Of a stretch of DNA of 64,000 nucleotides, positions 9,086-19,515 are shown piece after piece. Every line of letters starts with the position of its first letter. Position 1 is the first letter of the stretch. This DNA comes from Vibrio breoganii (GTDB taxonomy: Bacteria; Pseudomonadota; Gammaproteobacteria; Enterobacterales; Vibrionaceae). The position numbers were made by a program, and so were the translations under genes. The stretch covers positions 1,674,001-1,738,000 of the forward strand of contig NZ_CP016177.1 in the NCBI RefSeq assembly GCF_001677275.1, written 5' to 3'. Below the pieces are notes generated by a model. The model was not told the DNA's origin and ran no database searches. It saw nothing but the letters and a program-made list of their open reading frames with translations.

Positions 9086-9452
9086 ATCGCTTCACCTTGC
9101 ATAGTGGTCAAACCACTAAGTTATACAAATTATTAACATTTTGAAAGGCGTGTATATTAATTTTCATACATAAGCCATTAGTTTTATATGCTTTTTCCTT
9201 TCAAAAGCACCGCCCCTACAACCCTACTCACTCTCAAATAATACACAGCATTTACAATACGATTACTTTTTCAGCATGTAGCGTGATCCACTCTAAAGAT
9301 AAAGAATTCCGCCCTATTCATCATGATGTTATGTGATGAGAAAAACACATAAACCCGATGAATAAAGAGATAATCCCTACCAAAGTTTTCCAAAAAACCA
9401 CACAACACCATGGTCCTTTTGATTGTGCTCTAGATTAGCAGAGGTAATTAAA

Positions 9453-9692
9453 ATGAAGATTTTCTACGAAACAAAACGGGGCAAACACAAAGGGCTTATA
9501 CAACAGCCCCATCGACATAAAAATGGCAAGTTTGCGGTCAGCAAGGCAAGGTTTGATGAAGGTTATACCTATGTCGAAAGCACTGAAGATATCTATAAAT
9601 ACTTGAGACAGGGCTATAAGGTAAAAGTGAGCAGTGCTGAGCCCCTCACTGCACCAAGTCTGGTTGGCTTAGCCTCCCTTACTATCGAATAG
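9453..9692 (+). CDS. Small protein of unknown function
   Basis: A 79-residue basic protein starts at ATG 9453 with GAGGTAATT as a good ribosome site; the in-frame GTG upstream at 9423 has none. The chain begins MKIFYETKRGKHKGLIQQPH, is rich in Lys and aromatic residues, and has no signal peptide or membrane segment. I do not recognise the family. The real-gene case rests on the ribosome site and on the strong terminator 25 bases after its stop. The preceding gap 9086-9452 (367 bases) appears to be promoter sequence for this gene and the divergent crotonase, with no other feature I can support. Confidence 0.6.
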   Translation: MKIFYETKRGKHKGLIQQPHRHKNGKFAVSKARFDEGYTYVESTEDIYKYLRQGYKVKVSSAEPLTAPSLVGLASLTIE

Positions 9693-9716
9693 ATCATCTT
9701 TATTGCTCCGTAAACA

Positions 9717-9758
9717 AAGCCGCCCCTAGCCGTCATCCTATCTAGGGGCGGCTTGTTT
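9717..9758. terminator. Bidirectional terminator
   Basis: A 13-bp perfect stem AAGCCGCCCCTAG / CTAGGGGCGGCTT with a loop of about 12 bases sits between convergent genes (stops at 9692 and 9770). T-rich sequence on both sides lets it end both transcripts. Confidence 0.8.
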
Positions 9759-9769
9759 TCTACTGCCTA

Positions 9770-12511
9770 TCACTCCGGCTCTATTAACTTATGGTCAATT
9801 TGGCTTTGGTACTCTTGCGGCTTAAACTGATTAAACCTTGGCAAGAACTTGTCCCAATCAATAATGTGACTGTCGATTTCAGGGCCATCAATACACGCAT
9901 GCTTACGCACTAATTTTCCATCGAGCATCACCGGCACCATACAAGCGCCGCACATGCCAGTAGCGTCAACCATAATTGAATTAAGACTCGCCACACAGGG
10001 CACCGAAAAATCCTTAGTGAGGTCACTTACCGCGCGCATCATCATAGGCGGGCCAATGGTAATCACCTCTGAAACCTTAGCTTCCGTGGTGCTTTTATGG
10101 GCAAGCATCATCTGCTCAAGCGGTGTGGTGACAAAGCCCTTGATGCCAAGGCTACCGTCATTGCTGGCATAGACAATTTTTAGGTGCTCGGGATAGCGCT
10201 CACGCAATCTCTCTAATCGACCACCAGGCTCTGTCCAAAAGCTGTGCGACTTGCCCCTAAATCCAGAAATCAGCGTCACCTGATTGCCTATTTCTAGATG
10301 AGCTCTCAAGATAGGAAATACCGCAGGTAAACCTACGCCACCCGCGGTGAAAACCACTCTTCCGCTGTGCTCTGTGACCTTACTGGCTTGGCCTAGAGGG
10401 CCCGCCACTGCGCAGAAGCTGTCGCCAACCTGCATCTTATTAATCAGTTTAGAACTGCTTCCTAGCCCCTGAATAACAAGGTCAATAGTTCCTTGGGCCG
10501 CGTCCCAGTCAGCTAATGTTAGCGGTATCAACTCACCCTTTTCATCACTTAATACCCGTACAAACTGCCCCGCCCTAGCGGACTGTGCAATTAACGGCGC
10601 TTTAATGGTGAACTCGACAATCTCATCGGTTAGCTGTTTCCGCTTCACGATCTTGGCTGGCGTCTGACCCAGCTCGGTATAACGGCTGGCACTCTCAACG
10701 AGACCTTGCAACTCTTGGGTATTGAAGTCCAAATTTGCCATTATCTCGCGAGCAGCGGCCTGCCCATCACCTGCCGCCTTGATGGCCGTTGAACCACCCC
10801 TTGTAGCATCACCGCCGCTATACACCCCCTCAATGGAGGTTTGCTGCGAGTCTTTGTCCAGCAGCAAGGTTCCCCATTTTGAGGTGTTGAGATCAGGGTT
10901 GGCGTCTTTCACAATAGGGTTAGAGCTATTGCCTAAGGCCATGATGGTAAAGTCCACCTTGATCAACTCTTGCTTGCCTGTCACTTGAGGGCGACGACGA
11001 CCTGACGCATCAGGCTCACCTAACTCCATAACATCTAACGTGGTACTGCTGAGTACATGATTTTTGTCACCATGAAACTCACACGGCGCTCGCAACTCTT
11101 TAAGTTGTATCCCCTCTTCTAGGGCGTGATGAAGCTCCTCAACTCTTGCGGGCATCTCTTGCTCAGTTCGGCGGTAGACGATGGTGACATTAGCCCCTAA
11201 TCGACATGCCGTGCGTGCGGCATCCATTGCGGTATTGCCCCCACCGAGAATCATCACCTCTTTATTTTTCATCTCAGGTAGCGGTGTTTCGTAGTCCGCT
11301 AGGTTGGCATGCATAAGGTTGACGCGGGTCAGAAACTCATTGGCTGACATAATATTGAGCAGGTGTTCGCCGGGGACATTCATAAACTTGGGCAAACCGG
11401 CGCCGGTTCCCACAAAGATCCGCACAAATCCCGCTTTTTTTAGATCGCTTAAAGCCGCGGTTTTACCCACGATATAGTTTGTGACAAATCGCCCGCCAAG
11501 GGCCTTGATCTTATCAACCACATCGTCAATCAATTGGTTGGGCAATCGAAACTCGGGAATGCCATATCGAAGTACCCCGCCCAAGGCATGGAAGGCCTCA
11601 AACACAGTGACAGGATGACCTTCCTTAGCCAGCAAGTAGGCATTAATAAGGCCCGATGGCCCAGAGCCCACAATAGCGATGGGCGGCTTGGTGGCCATGA
11701 CCCAAGGGTTGTTGGTTATTTCCCCTGTGCCGCCTGCATCTTTGAGCTCGCGTTCACGCTGAGGCAAGAACCACTCTAGTTGACCGATCTCAATGGGCTT
11801 ATCGTTGTGTGTACAAACCCCTTGGCATTGCAATTCTTGTGGGCACACTCGCCCTGTGACGTTAGGTAGAGGATTCGCATCTCGAATCAGCTCAAAGGCT
11901 TCTTTCAACCGGCCCTCTCCCATCAAATTGAGTACCTGCGGAATATGGATCTTAACAGGACAGCCGCCTTCGACTTCCGCTTTAGGAGCGCCTTGCTGGT
12001 CGCATTGAGGCACGCCGATTTCACATGGGCGGTCTTCACATTGCTTGTCTCTCAGTACCTCAAGCCAAACAAACAGCTCAACCTCACGCAGGCTATAACC
12101 CAGCCCCATATAGCCAAGGTAACCCTGACTGACTAAGTCAAAATCCTTACGTCTTTCTTCGGCAGGACGCACATAAGGGGGAATATTATTACTGCCCGGC
12201 CACCCTTTTGATAAGCCCTCAAACATGGGATATCGAGCACTAAGGTGTCGGTCGATGCCTCGCACAAAAGCGCGTTTTTGTTTAAGAGGCACTCGCCATA
12301 AATAGCGCTGCAATGTGACACTGAGTTCGTCATCAACGAGTAGCAGCTCCCACAGCTTTTCTACAAATGAAGCCGAGATTTCTCCATACTTCAACGCCGC
12401 TTGAATTGCCTGCATGCTCTCATCAATCACCATTTGCTGAAAGCGTTTGGGGTCTTTGCGCATTCGTTGCTCTAGCAGCGCTTGTTGCGCCTTACTGATT
12501 GTCGAAACCAT
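9770..12511 (-). CDS. Fused NfnB/GltD-like and NfnA-like flavin oxidoreductase
   Basis: This 913-residue chain combines two flavoenzymes. A helical N-terminal region (1 to about 130) is followed by a GltD-like part with Cys-rich Fe-S binding loops (NVTGRVCPQELQCQGVCTH), an FAD site IAIVGSGPSGL near residue 277 and an NADPH site VMILGGGNTAMDAA near 420. From about 640 it is a ferredoxin-NADP reductase/sulfide dehydrogenase beta-like domain with a 2Fe-2S site around DATGMCGACMVPV near 854. In clostridia and archaea these are the two subunits of NADPH:ferredoxin bifurcating oxidoreductase. I start it at ATG 12511, just behind GGAGGTG; the longer frame overlaps nifJ. It is translationally coupled to the upstream pyruvate:ferredoxin oxidoreductase, so it probably passes that enzyme's electrons to NADP or NAD. 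Confidence 0.85.
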   Translation of the reverse strand: MVSTISKAQQALLEQRMRKDPKRFQQMVIDESMQAIQAALKYGEISASFVEKLWELLLVDDELSVTLQRYLWRVPLKQKRAFVRGIDRHLSARYPMFEGLSKGWPGSNNIPPYVRPAEERRKDFDLVSQGYLGYMGLGYSLREVELFVWLEVLRDKQCEDRPCEIGVPQCDQQGAPKAEVEGGCPVKIHIPQVLNLMGEGRLKEAFELIRDANPLPNVTGRVCPQELQCQGVCTHNDKPIEIGQLEWFLPQRERELKDAGGTGEITNNPWVMATKPPIAIVGSGPSGLINAYLLAKEGHPVTVFEAFHALGGVLRYGIPEFRLPNQLIDDVVDKIKALGGRFVTNYIVGKTAALSDLKKAGFVRIFVGTGAGLPKFMNVPGEHLLNIMSANEFLTRVNLMHANLADYETPLPEMKNKEVMILGGGNTAMDAARTACRLGANVTIVYRRTEQEMPARVEELHHALEEGIQLKELRAPCEFHGDKNHVLSSTTLDVMELGEPDASGRRRPQVTGKQELIKVDFTIMALGNSSNPIVKDANPDLNTSKWGTLLLDKDSQQTSIEGVYSGGDATRGGSTAIKAAGDGQAAAREIMANLDFNTQELQGLVESASRYTELGQTPAKIVKRKQLTDEIVEFTIKAPLIAQSARAGQFVRVLSDEKGELIPLTLADWDAAQGTIDLVIQGLGSSSKLINKMQVGDSFCAVAGPLGQASKVTEHSGRVVFTAGGVGLPAVFPILRAHLEIGNQVTLISGFRGKSHSFWTEPGGRLERLRERYPEHLKIVYASNDGSLGIKGFVTTPLEQMMLAHKSTTEAKVSEVITIGPPMMMRAVSDLTKDFSVPCVASLNSIMVDATGMCGACMVPVMLDGKLVRKHACIDGPEIDSHIIDWDKFLPRFNQFKPQEYQSQIDHKLIEPE

Positions 12512-12512
12512 G

Positions 12513-15500
12513 CTACACCTCCGAAGTCTGCGAGACATTAACGTGAATGATCTCGGCGTCACACTCATCAGCAATGCGCGAGGCTCGCTCAATAAGCTCG
12601 TTGGTAATCACCAGGCTATCAAAGACGTTAGGGATCACCCGGCTGACTATCTTTGCCTTGCCCTCTTCGATGATAGTGGTCTTTTCAAACAACTCCGGAA
12701 GCTGTTGATAGCAAGTTTTACAGTCCGTACAACTTGCCATATCGGATTCAGCAATACTCACTAATCTATCCACTGCCCCTCTTACCGCAGGCGTTGTATC
12801 AGTGGACTCGATTTGCGTCACCGGAATTTGCACCTCGCTATCTACGGTAAGTGCCAGCTCTGCCAATCCGTTAGCTATGGTGTCTATGGTTTGCTCATTG
12901 CGCTCAACCGCTTGTTCATAGCGCGCTTTCCACTGGGCAATCTCTGTTTGATGCTCTGCCTGCACCTTAGCTATTTGCTGTCCGCTCAGATACTGCAGCA
13001 TGTGCCAGTTGTTTAACCGCTCTTCGGTGAGCGCGACAATAGAGCTTGATACCGTGAGTTGGATTAGATGCTGCGAGCTATCTACAGACCAGATAAACGG
13101 CGTTTTATCTGCGCGCTCACTCACGCTCATGCCAACATAATCCGCCAGTTCAATGAGGTTGCGCTCACTGGTTGCAAGAGAGAAATGCTTCTTAAAGCGC
13201 CCCTCACACAAGGCAAAATCAGCAGGGGTGAGCGCCGTTTCTAGAAGCTGACTCATTCCATCATCATCCAGATAGGTGATCATCTGCTGAGTCCAGTCTT
13301 TCTGGATATCGGGATTACCCTCTAGCGAGAGCCGCTCAGCCAATGTTTCTCCCTTGCGTGGATCGTGCACAAATAGTGGGTTCATACGGCTCTCAACGGC
13401 AAAGCGTGAATGCCTAGTGCTGGCGTCATCGGCAATTCCATGCTCGCCCATGCATGGGGTATACACATCAAACAAAGCAGGGGCATCTTGATAATTGAGA
13501 TACTCCACTAAGTTAGACATAAAGTGCCCTTGTATGGCTGTCGAGGTTTGCACTACCAAGACCTCAGGATGGAACATCGCGATGATACCTAGCTCTTTTC
13601 GCGCCTCTTGCTTACCACTATGTGCGCTGCCCACTCGGCTCAAATCTGAGTCTTGAGCAGTAAAGCTTGCGGTTGAGGCTTGTCCTCCCGTATTGGAGTA
13701 ACTCCCCGTATTGAGCACTAACACCTTAATTGGCGTAGAGGTTGTCAGCAGTCGAGATAGCGCGCCAAAACCAATGTCGTAGGTGGCACCGTCCCCGCCG
13801 ATGCTGAACACTGTGGGCAGTAGATTGAGCTCATCACTAGAGAGTTGTTGCCATTCTAGATAGGTAAGCTGCTTATCGTGGACGCTAGGATCATACAGGT
13901 CTTCCACTTCCAACTTGGCACAGCGCAGCGCCTTAATCTGCTCTAGCTGATTGGCGACTTCACCCTCAAACAGCCCCTTAGCCAGTGCTGGCGTATCTTG
14001 GAATAAGCTGTTTACCCACGGCACTTTATAAGGGTTGGATGGGAAGGTGGAGGCATACACACTGCTACAACCTGTGGCATTGGCAATCAGCGCATCGGCC
14101 GGCCCGTCACCTGTGGGTCCATGCTCAAACTCATACAGGCGTCGCTCCAATACCTTAACCGTCTCTTCAATGCGTTGAACACGCTCAGGCTGTTGCTCTG
14201 TTTCAAACAACTGACGATGTTTACTCTCAAGCCTGTCCAATAAGGTCTCTAGTTGAGCTCTGTGAGTCTTATTGCGGCGCTCTGCCATGGCACGGTTGAT
14301 TGAGGTCACCAAGCGAAGGGCTGTGACTTCCCCGCAGCCGCGGCACGCGCCGTGACCTGCGCTCATTGCATAGTAATTGTCTCTATCCAGTAATAAGCGC
14401 TTAGGCTCTTGGCCATCGATAAATCGAATCGGCGTGTTTGGAAGCAACGCTAGCGTTTCGAAGCTGTGATGGAGTTGCTCATTGAGCTCAGTGGTTTGAC
14501 GCACCTTTTGCAGCGCGTTAGGGCCGCACACATCCACACACTCCATACAACCACTGCACTTACTCGAATCTATAGCGACCGAATACAATCCTCCGCTACC
14601 GGGCATGGCTTTTTCCATAGCATCAAAGAAGGGCTTAGTACGCGCCACTGGCATAGATTCTAATGCGATACACACACTCGCAAATTGCTGTTGAACCTTG
14701 CCATCATTGAAGGTCATGCTATCAAGCATCGATGCAATGGCTTTATGCAGAGGAAGTGATTCCTCTTTAGAGTGAGTGCGATAATAATGTCTTACTGCAT
14801 CACTCAGTTTCGGCACCTCGGCTTTCAGGGCTGAGATTTTCGCTGGAGGCACAGCAAGGGTCCCTATCGCATTATTGATAAGGTCATGCACCTCATGCAC
14901 CGCATTGGGTATCGCGCTATCTGGACAGGCGATGGTGCACTCCATACAACCCGTACACTTATCAGGATCAAACAAAGGCACATTCAAACGGAACAATCCC
15001 TTGTTCTTGGTTTTTGCGCTAGAAGGCGGCATAAACATGCCCGAGCCCGGGATAACCGGCGCTTCAGCAATGCTGCCATCGGCATAGTGTTTGCCTGCAA
15101 TGCTATCAAAGTAATCTTGGTCAAACAGACAGCTGCTGGCACGAGTTGTTTTATCATCTAGAGTGACTTGGGCGCTGTTTTCGCGACTAGGAACGAACTC
15201 CTCGTAATCTTGATAACGGACCTGTTTAGTGGCATGCATGCCCTCGCGAATCACGGCCATATTACTGTTCACCACTGCTTGGCCTTTGCTGGTAAACTTC
15301 TTGGCTATTTGCTGCTCGATTCGGTTTAGCATTGCCTCTTCATCAGCACTGCCTATCACTTGGCGAGCATGCCCACACAGAGCGCCAATGAAGGCGATGC
15401 CCATCATACGGATCTCTAGATCTCGACTAGGGGCTTGCTCTTTGGCTACCTTAAAGGCATCCACAATAAAGAAGTCGATATTGTTCTGGCGAATGTACTG

Positions 15501-17489
15501 TCTGGCGGCTTCTGGGATCTCTTTCCATACTTGCTCTGGAGTATGGTGTGTTTGCAGAATAAAGGTGCCGTTTTGGGTCAAACCCGCTAACGGGTTGGTA
15601 TGCATAAAGACCTTGTGATCAGGGGATAGAACCACCTCTACCTCTTGCAGTTCCGCATTAGTGATCTTTATCGGCTCTGGTGACAAGGTAATGAAGAAGT
15701 TGGTAGGCGCGCCGCTCTTTTCTGAACCGTATTTAGGCATGGACTTAGAGTGCAGCTCTAATGCGCCAGCAAGGATATCGGTTAATAACTTGCCCGTAGC
15801 AATGGTTCCGTAGCCACCCACTGAGTGAAAACGCGTACGTATCGCCTCAAATGGAAGCAATTGGGGATTCTCGTCGGTGGACAATGCCATCAACTCAGTC
15901 TCTGGATAGGCGTCCTTGAGTCTTCTTTGTATGACCTGTAATTGCTCAGAGGCTTGGTTATCAAAAAACTGACTGCCGAGGTAGAAGAAAGGCTTACTTT
16001 GCACCGCTTGCATATTTGCAAATGCCGCAACGAGGTGACGAGGCTGCAGATCGTGGCCACCTAGCCCAAAAACGCCAGTGCTGATTTGCGGTAGCTCACG
16101 AAGAAACGGAATGTTCTCATGGCGATGACTGTCAGCGTTTTCTCTTGCTTTAAATAAGGCTCGAGTGACGCGCTCAGTTAATTTGGTTTCATCACAACGC
16201 TCTAATATGGTCACGGCTTTCTTGCCAGTTAATACCTCGATGAGCTGCGCTTCAGGGAAAGGTTGCAGCTGCTTAATACTGACCACCCCTACTTTTTCGC
16301 CCTTACCTCGAAGATACTCGGCCACCGCTTCAGCATCGTCTGTCACTGAGCCCAGACCTAAGATCACATAATCTGCATCTTCACATTGGTATTGCATGAC
16401 AGGGGAATATTGTCTGCCGGTAAGCTGGGCAAACTCGCGCATCGCTTGCTTGATAAACTTAGGCACATCCGATTGAAAGTGGACCCTATGATCAACAATC
16501 CCGGCTTGATAATCGGGCTGATTTTGCACACCACCAGTCAGACCGGGATTATGAGTATCCATTAGCGCCGGCACTCGTTGACGACTGCCCTTTTCATAGC
16601 TGTTAACCCACACTCGTCGCCATTTTTTGTGCAGCTCTGCTGGGATAAAGTCCAATGTATGGGCGATTAACCGGCCTTCTTTATCTTGCTCTAGCTGCGC
16701 TTCATTGGCCTTTAGGTAATCTTTAATATCCCGTAATTTATCAGGCCAGAAGTCATCTTGATGCTTGTCTAAAAAGACATTGAGTTGCCAAATACGCCCC
16801 TTAGCACCATACAGCATCTGCTGTGCTACGGTTGGCGCTTGAATGCGCTCTGAAGGATCGCCTAGGTAGGTTTTTAAAAGCTCTGGCTCAGGTAGCCGTA
16901 CTTCGCTTTGAATATGACTGGTGGCAAACCCGTCCATGCAGTTAGCAACCGGTATTAGCGAGAGTGCACTGACTCGATAAGAGATAGCGGCGAAATCAGC
17001 CGCTTGTTGAGCATTACTGGCAAACAAAGTGGTGTAGCCAGCAGACAGCAACGCATATACATCATCGTGTCCTGCCATCACATTCAAAGAGTGTCTGGAG
17101 ACCGAGCGCGCTGCCACATGCAGTACAAAGCCTGCGGCCTTTTTACCTACCGTCACATAGTGGGATTCCAAGCCATATAAGATACCTTGGCTTGAAGAGG
17201 CATTGGAGATGTATTTGCCACCGGTAAGCGCAGCACCCAGTGCGCCACTTTGTGCAGAATGCTCACCCTCGGGCTCGAAGAAGAACGGATGCTGTCCCCA
17301 TACATTCATTCCGCCTTGAGCACGAAATGCTTCATACAGCTCTGAGATTTCTGTAGAGGGGGTGATGGGATAACCAATAACACCGCCGCAAACATAATCC
17401 ATAACATGAGCAACCGCTCCGTTGCCATGAATGACGGCTGGTGTACCGGGATAAGATGGGTATTCGATGGTCTTTGATAAAGAGGACAT
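12513..17489 (-). CDS. nifJ: Large pyruvate:ferredoxin (2-oxoacid) oxidoreductase
   Basis: This enzyme oxidises pyruvate or another 2-oxoacid with CoA and passes electrons to ferredoxin or flavodoxin. At 1658 residues it is about 450 longer than usual NifJ. Order: alpha/gamma-type domains up to about 790, two 4Fe-4S ferredoxin sites (CTGCMECTIACP near 843 and CSGCMECVDVCGP near 976), then the TPP domain beginning GHGACRGCGEVTAL near 1050. A coiled segment follows it and the TPP-binding GGDGATYDIGFGAL comes later. The extra C-terminus contains a CTDCKTC motif near 1585, which looks like another ferredoxin-type element. Start ATG has AGGAGA upstream. The fused Nfn-like gene follows directly. 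Substrate could be a 2-oxoacid other than pyruvate. Confidence 0.85.
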   Translation of the reverse strand: MSSLSKTIEYPSYPGTPAVIHGNGAVAHVMDYVCGGVIGYPITPSTEISELYEAFRAQGGMNVWGQHPFFFEPEGEHSAQSGALGAALTGGKYISNASSSQGILYGLESHYVTVGKKAAGFVLHVAARSVSRHSLNVMAGHDDVYALLSAGYTTLFASNAQQAADFAAISYRVSALSLIPVANCMDGFATSHIQSEVRLPEPELLKTYLGDPSERIQAPTVAQQMLYGAKGRIWQLNVFLDKHQDDFWPDKLRDIKDYLKANEAQLEQDKEGRLIAHTLDFIPAELHKKWRRVWVNSYEKGSRQRVPALMDTHNPGLTGGVQNQPDYQAGIVDHRVHFQSDVPKFIKQAMREFAQLTGRQYSPVMQYQCEDADYVILGLGSVTDDAEAVAEYLRGKGEKVGVVSIKQLQPFPEAQLIEVLTGKKAVTILERCDETKLTERVTRALFKARENADSHRHENIPFLRELPQISTGVFGLGGHDLQPRHLVAAFANMQAVQSKPFFYLGSQFFDNQASEQLQVIQRRLKDAYPETELMALSTDENPQLLPFEAIRTRFHSVGGYGTIATGKLLTDILAGALELHSKSMPKYGSEKSGAPTNFFITLSPEPIKITNAELQEVEVVLSPDHKVFMHTNPLAGLTQNGTFILQTHHTPEQVWKEIPEAARQYIRQNNIDFFIVDAFKVAKEQAPSRDLEIRMMGIAFIGALCGHARQVIGSADEEAMLNRIEQQIAKKFTSKGQAVVNSNMAVIREGMHATKQVRYQDYEEFVPSRENSAQVTLDDKTTRASSCLFDQDYFDSIAGKHYADGSIAEAPVIPGSGMFMPPSSAKTKNKGLFRLNVPLFDPDKCTGCMECTIACPDSAIPNAVHEVHDLINNAIGTLAVPPAKISALKAEVPKLSDAVRHYYRTHSKEESLPLHKAIASMLDSMTFNDGKVQQQFASVCIALESMPVARTKPFFDAMEKAMPGSGGLYSVAIDSSKCSGCMECVDVCGPNALQKVRQTTELNEQLHHSFETLALLPNTPIRFIDGQEPKRLLLDRDNYYAMSAGHGACRGCGEVTALRLVTSINRAMAERRNKTHRAQLETLLDRLESKHRQLFETEQQPERVQRIEETVKVLERRLYEFEHGPTGDGPADALIANATGCSSVYASTFPSNPYKVPWVNSLFQDTPALAKGLFEGEVANQLEQIKALRCAKLEVEDLYDPSVHDKQLTYLEWQQLSSDELNLLPTVFSIGGDGATYDIGFGALSRLLTTSTPIKVLVLNTGSYSNTGGQASTASFTAQDSDLSRVGSAHSGKQEARKELGIIAMFHPEVLVVQTSTAIQGHFMSNLVEYLNYQDAPALFDVYTPCMGEHGIADDASTRHSRFAVESRMNPLFVHDPRKGETLAERLSLEGNPDIQKDWTQQMITYLDDDGMSQLLETALTPADFALCEGRFKKHFSLATSERNLIELADYVGMSVSERADKTPFIWSVDSSQHLIQLTVSSSIVALTEERLNNWHMLQYLSGQQIAKVQAEHQTEIAQWKARYEQAVERNEQTIDTIANGLAELALTVDSEVQIPVTQIESTDTTPAVRGAVDRLVSIAESDMASCTDCKTCYQQLPELFEKTTIIEEGKAKIVSRVIPNVFDSLVITNELIERASRIADECDAEIIHVNVSQTSEV

Positions 17490-17737
17490 GCGCTGTTTCT
17501 CCTAAACAGGTGGACAAACAGACCGCACGCAATTGCAGTGTTATTTACCCACAAACTAAGTCAAGATCACGCATTTCGCCTCAAATTTTCTTCCACATAC
17601 GACAAAGGCACATTTGCGTGCTGTTTAAATTCTACACCGCAAATATGCCTTATGCTGTCTATTCACTCACAAATTGTAGGGTTTTATTTGATGCTCAACA
17701 AAAACTCTCTATTTACTGAATGAATACTCGGCTTTTA

Positions 17738-18769
17738 CTATAGAGCGCTAAGGTAAGCCTTCAATGATTTCAGCCTAACTGTTGCCCCGCCAATGATATC
17801 CATGAACCCTAAAATTGGGTGTGGTTTAGTAGCAGAAATCCACGCTGAACCCGTTGCACCGATTGGGATGTTGTAGCCTTTTGGTTCTTCAAATTCAATA
17901 ATTACCGTTCGGCCATGTGTACCGGCGTTGCTTGCAACATGTTGAGTGACATTTTGAGCACCATTTTTCACCGATACCGTTGCCTCACCAGTTCCACTAG
18001 TAATACTGTGAACCTTACCGCGGAATACTTCACCCGGGTGAGAGTTAACATAGAACTCAGCAAACTGACCCTCTTTGATGTAACGATAAGTTTGATCGCT
18101 CACACGCATCTCCATGAACTTTTTGCTGGTATCGTAGATGTGCATGTTACCAGTGCGAGTACCCTTCGAGATATTCACTACACCAATCTGACCATCAAAT
18201 GGTGCAACCACTTGGTTCATTTCATTAAGCCATTGGTTCTCTTTAATTTGAGCGTTAATGGTTGCAATCTCAGCACGCAACTCTGACAGGCGTGAATAAC
18301 CTTGCATGATGGCGTTTCTTACGTCATCACGCTCTGCTTGGCTGCTGTACTCTTCAAGCTTCATTAGACGTGCCATTGTGGTTTCGTCTGTTTTGATCTG
18401 GGTTTCGGTTGCTGATATTTGGTGCTTTATCGCTTCAATTTGAGCTTCAAGACCTTTGATTTCTTCAACAGAATCTGTGGCTTCAAGGGTATAAAGCAAA
18501 TCGCCCTTCTCAACAACTTGGTTATGGTTAACCATAACGTTTTCAACCTTTTGTCCAACCAAGGGACTCAATACCGCATGCGGAGCCTTGACTGTACTAC
18601 TATCCGTTAAATCAACAGGTGCCCAAAAGCGACTGACAGTAAACAATGTCATGGCTAGGAACACCCCAAAACTGGTGATGTAGGTAGCGTTACGCAGATT
18701 CCACTTTATGACTCCAGCTTTAACCAGAATCCACATAATGAATACATAGGGAAGCATGATCTCTTTCAT
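17738..18769 (-). CDS. HlyD/EmrA-type membrane fusion protein
   Basis: A 343-residue protein is anchored in the inner membrane by hydrophobic segments within residues 1-50. It then shows the half-lipoyl block PHAVLSPLVGQKVENVMVNH, a coiled-coil hairpin (about 85-165) and the second half-lipoyl block QVVAPFDGQIGVVNISKG, then a beta-barrel region. Such proteins bridge inner-membrane pumps to the outer membrane. The start at 18769 was chosen because it overlaps the stop of the upstream membrane gene by one base; the longer frame runs into that gene. It resembles the YiaV/YibH group, which lacks an adjacent MFS or ABC pump, as here. Confidence 0.8.
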   Translation of the reverse strand: MKEIMLPYVFIMWILVKAGVIKWNLRNATYITSFGVFLAMTLFTVSRFWAPVDLTDSSTVKAPHAVLSPLVGQKVENVMVNHNQVVEKGDLLYTLEATDSVEEIKGLEAQIEAIKHQISATETQIKTDETTMARLMKLEEYSSQAERDDVRNAIMQGYSRLSELRAEIATINAQIKENQWLNEMNQVVAPFDGQIGVVNISKGTRTGNMHIYDTSKKFMEMRVSDQTYRYIKEGQFAEFYVNSHPGEVFRGKVHSITSGTGEATVSVKNGAQNVTQHVASNAGTHGRTVIIEFEEPKGYNIPIGATGSAWISATKPHPILGFMDIIGGATVRLKSLKAYLSAL

Positions 18770-19230
18770 TATTTCGTCTCCTGCGCTGACGCGTTGCCCT
18801 GCGCGATACCACGACGGATTACGCCACTTAACGAATTGCCAATGATGTCCCAGCGAGTGAATGCAATCACAATTGCTAATACCCACCAAGTTTTGCTAAT
18901 AAACAAACCACACAAAGATAAAGCGAATACCACATTGGTATGGGCGCTGTTGCGATGCTCACTCTCGTGAACCGCAACCTCGTGCAATTGCCATAGCAAA
19001 TAAGCGACGTAAGCAAAGATAGAGATGGTCACCACGAAGATGAGACCCATGAAGATTTCAGAATTGAGGAGTTTAATGATGGAAGGATTACCATCGACAA
19101 ACTCGCTAGCCGGCATCGATTTGCCGTGAATATTGGATAAGGTAGAGAAAAATAGGGAGGTTGCAGCTGCAGCGCTGAGGACTCCAATCGCTTTTATTAG
19201 CCACTTTAAAACACCGAACAATCTTTTCAT
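18769..19230 (-). CDS. Small inner membrane protein paired with the HlyD-type protein
   Basis: This 153-residue protein has four hydrophobic segments, approximately residues 8-30, 56-82, 99-115 and 115-128. The first could be a signal anchor. I do not recognise a family with certainty. Its position in front of the HlyD-like gene with TAATG overlap resembles YiaW/YibI-type partners of YiaV/YibH, so it may be a membrane partner of the fusion protein. The gap to the divergent pseudouridine synthase (19231-19515) presumably carries both promoters. Confidence 0.65.
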   Translation of the reverse strand: MKRLFGVLKWLIKAIGVLSAAAATSLFFSTLSNIHGKSMPASEFVDGNPSIIKLLNSEIFMGLIFVVTISIFAYVAYLLWQLHEVAVHESEHRNSAHTNVVFALSLCGLFISKTWWVLAIVIAFTRWDIIGNSLSGVIRRGIAQGNASAQETK

Positions 19231-19515
19231 TACTCACTCTCACTTTAGTTGGGCTCTAAAAATACGTATGGTAGTGACTACGTATGGCGCCCTAACTTCA
19301 AAGAGTGTTGGCCATCTCCCTATTCCGTAATCTCCATAACACAGTCACAATAAATAACCTTGAGGATTACCTCCAATTATTCATTTCTATACCTGATATG
19401 CATGAAAAGTATATTGAATAGAAAAACGCGCTATGCTGGTAGATGAGACTGGTATTCAATACAATCTGCCCATCGGCTCTATATCCAGCCTCCGTTTCGT
19501 ATTAAGGTACCGTCC

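Noticed and set aside
17490..17737. FNR-type site for the PFOR operon
   Set aside because: A TTGATGCTCAA stretch lacks the second ATCAA half, so it is not a credible FNR box.
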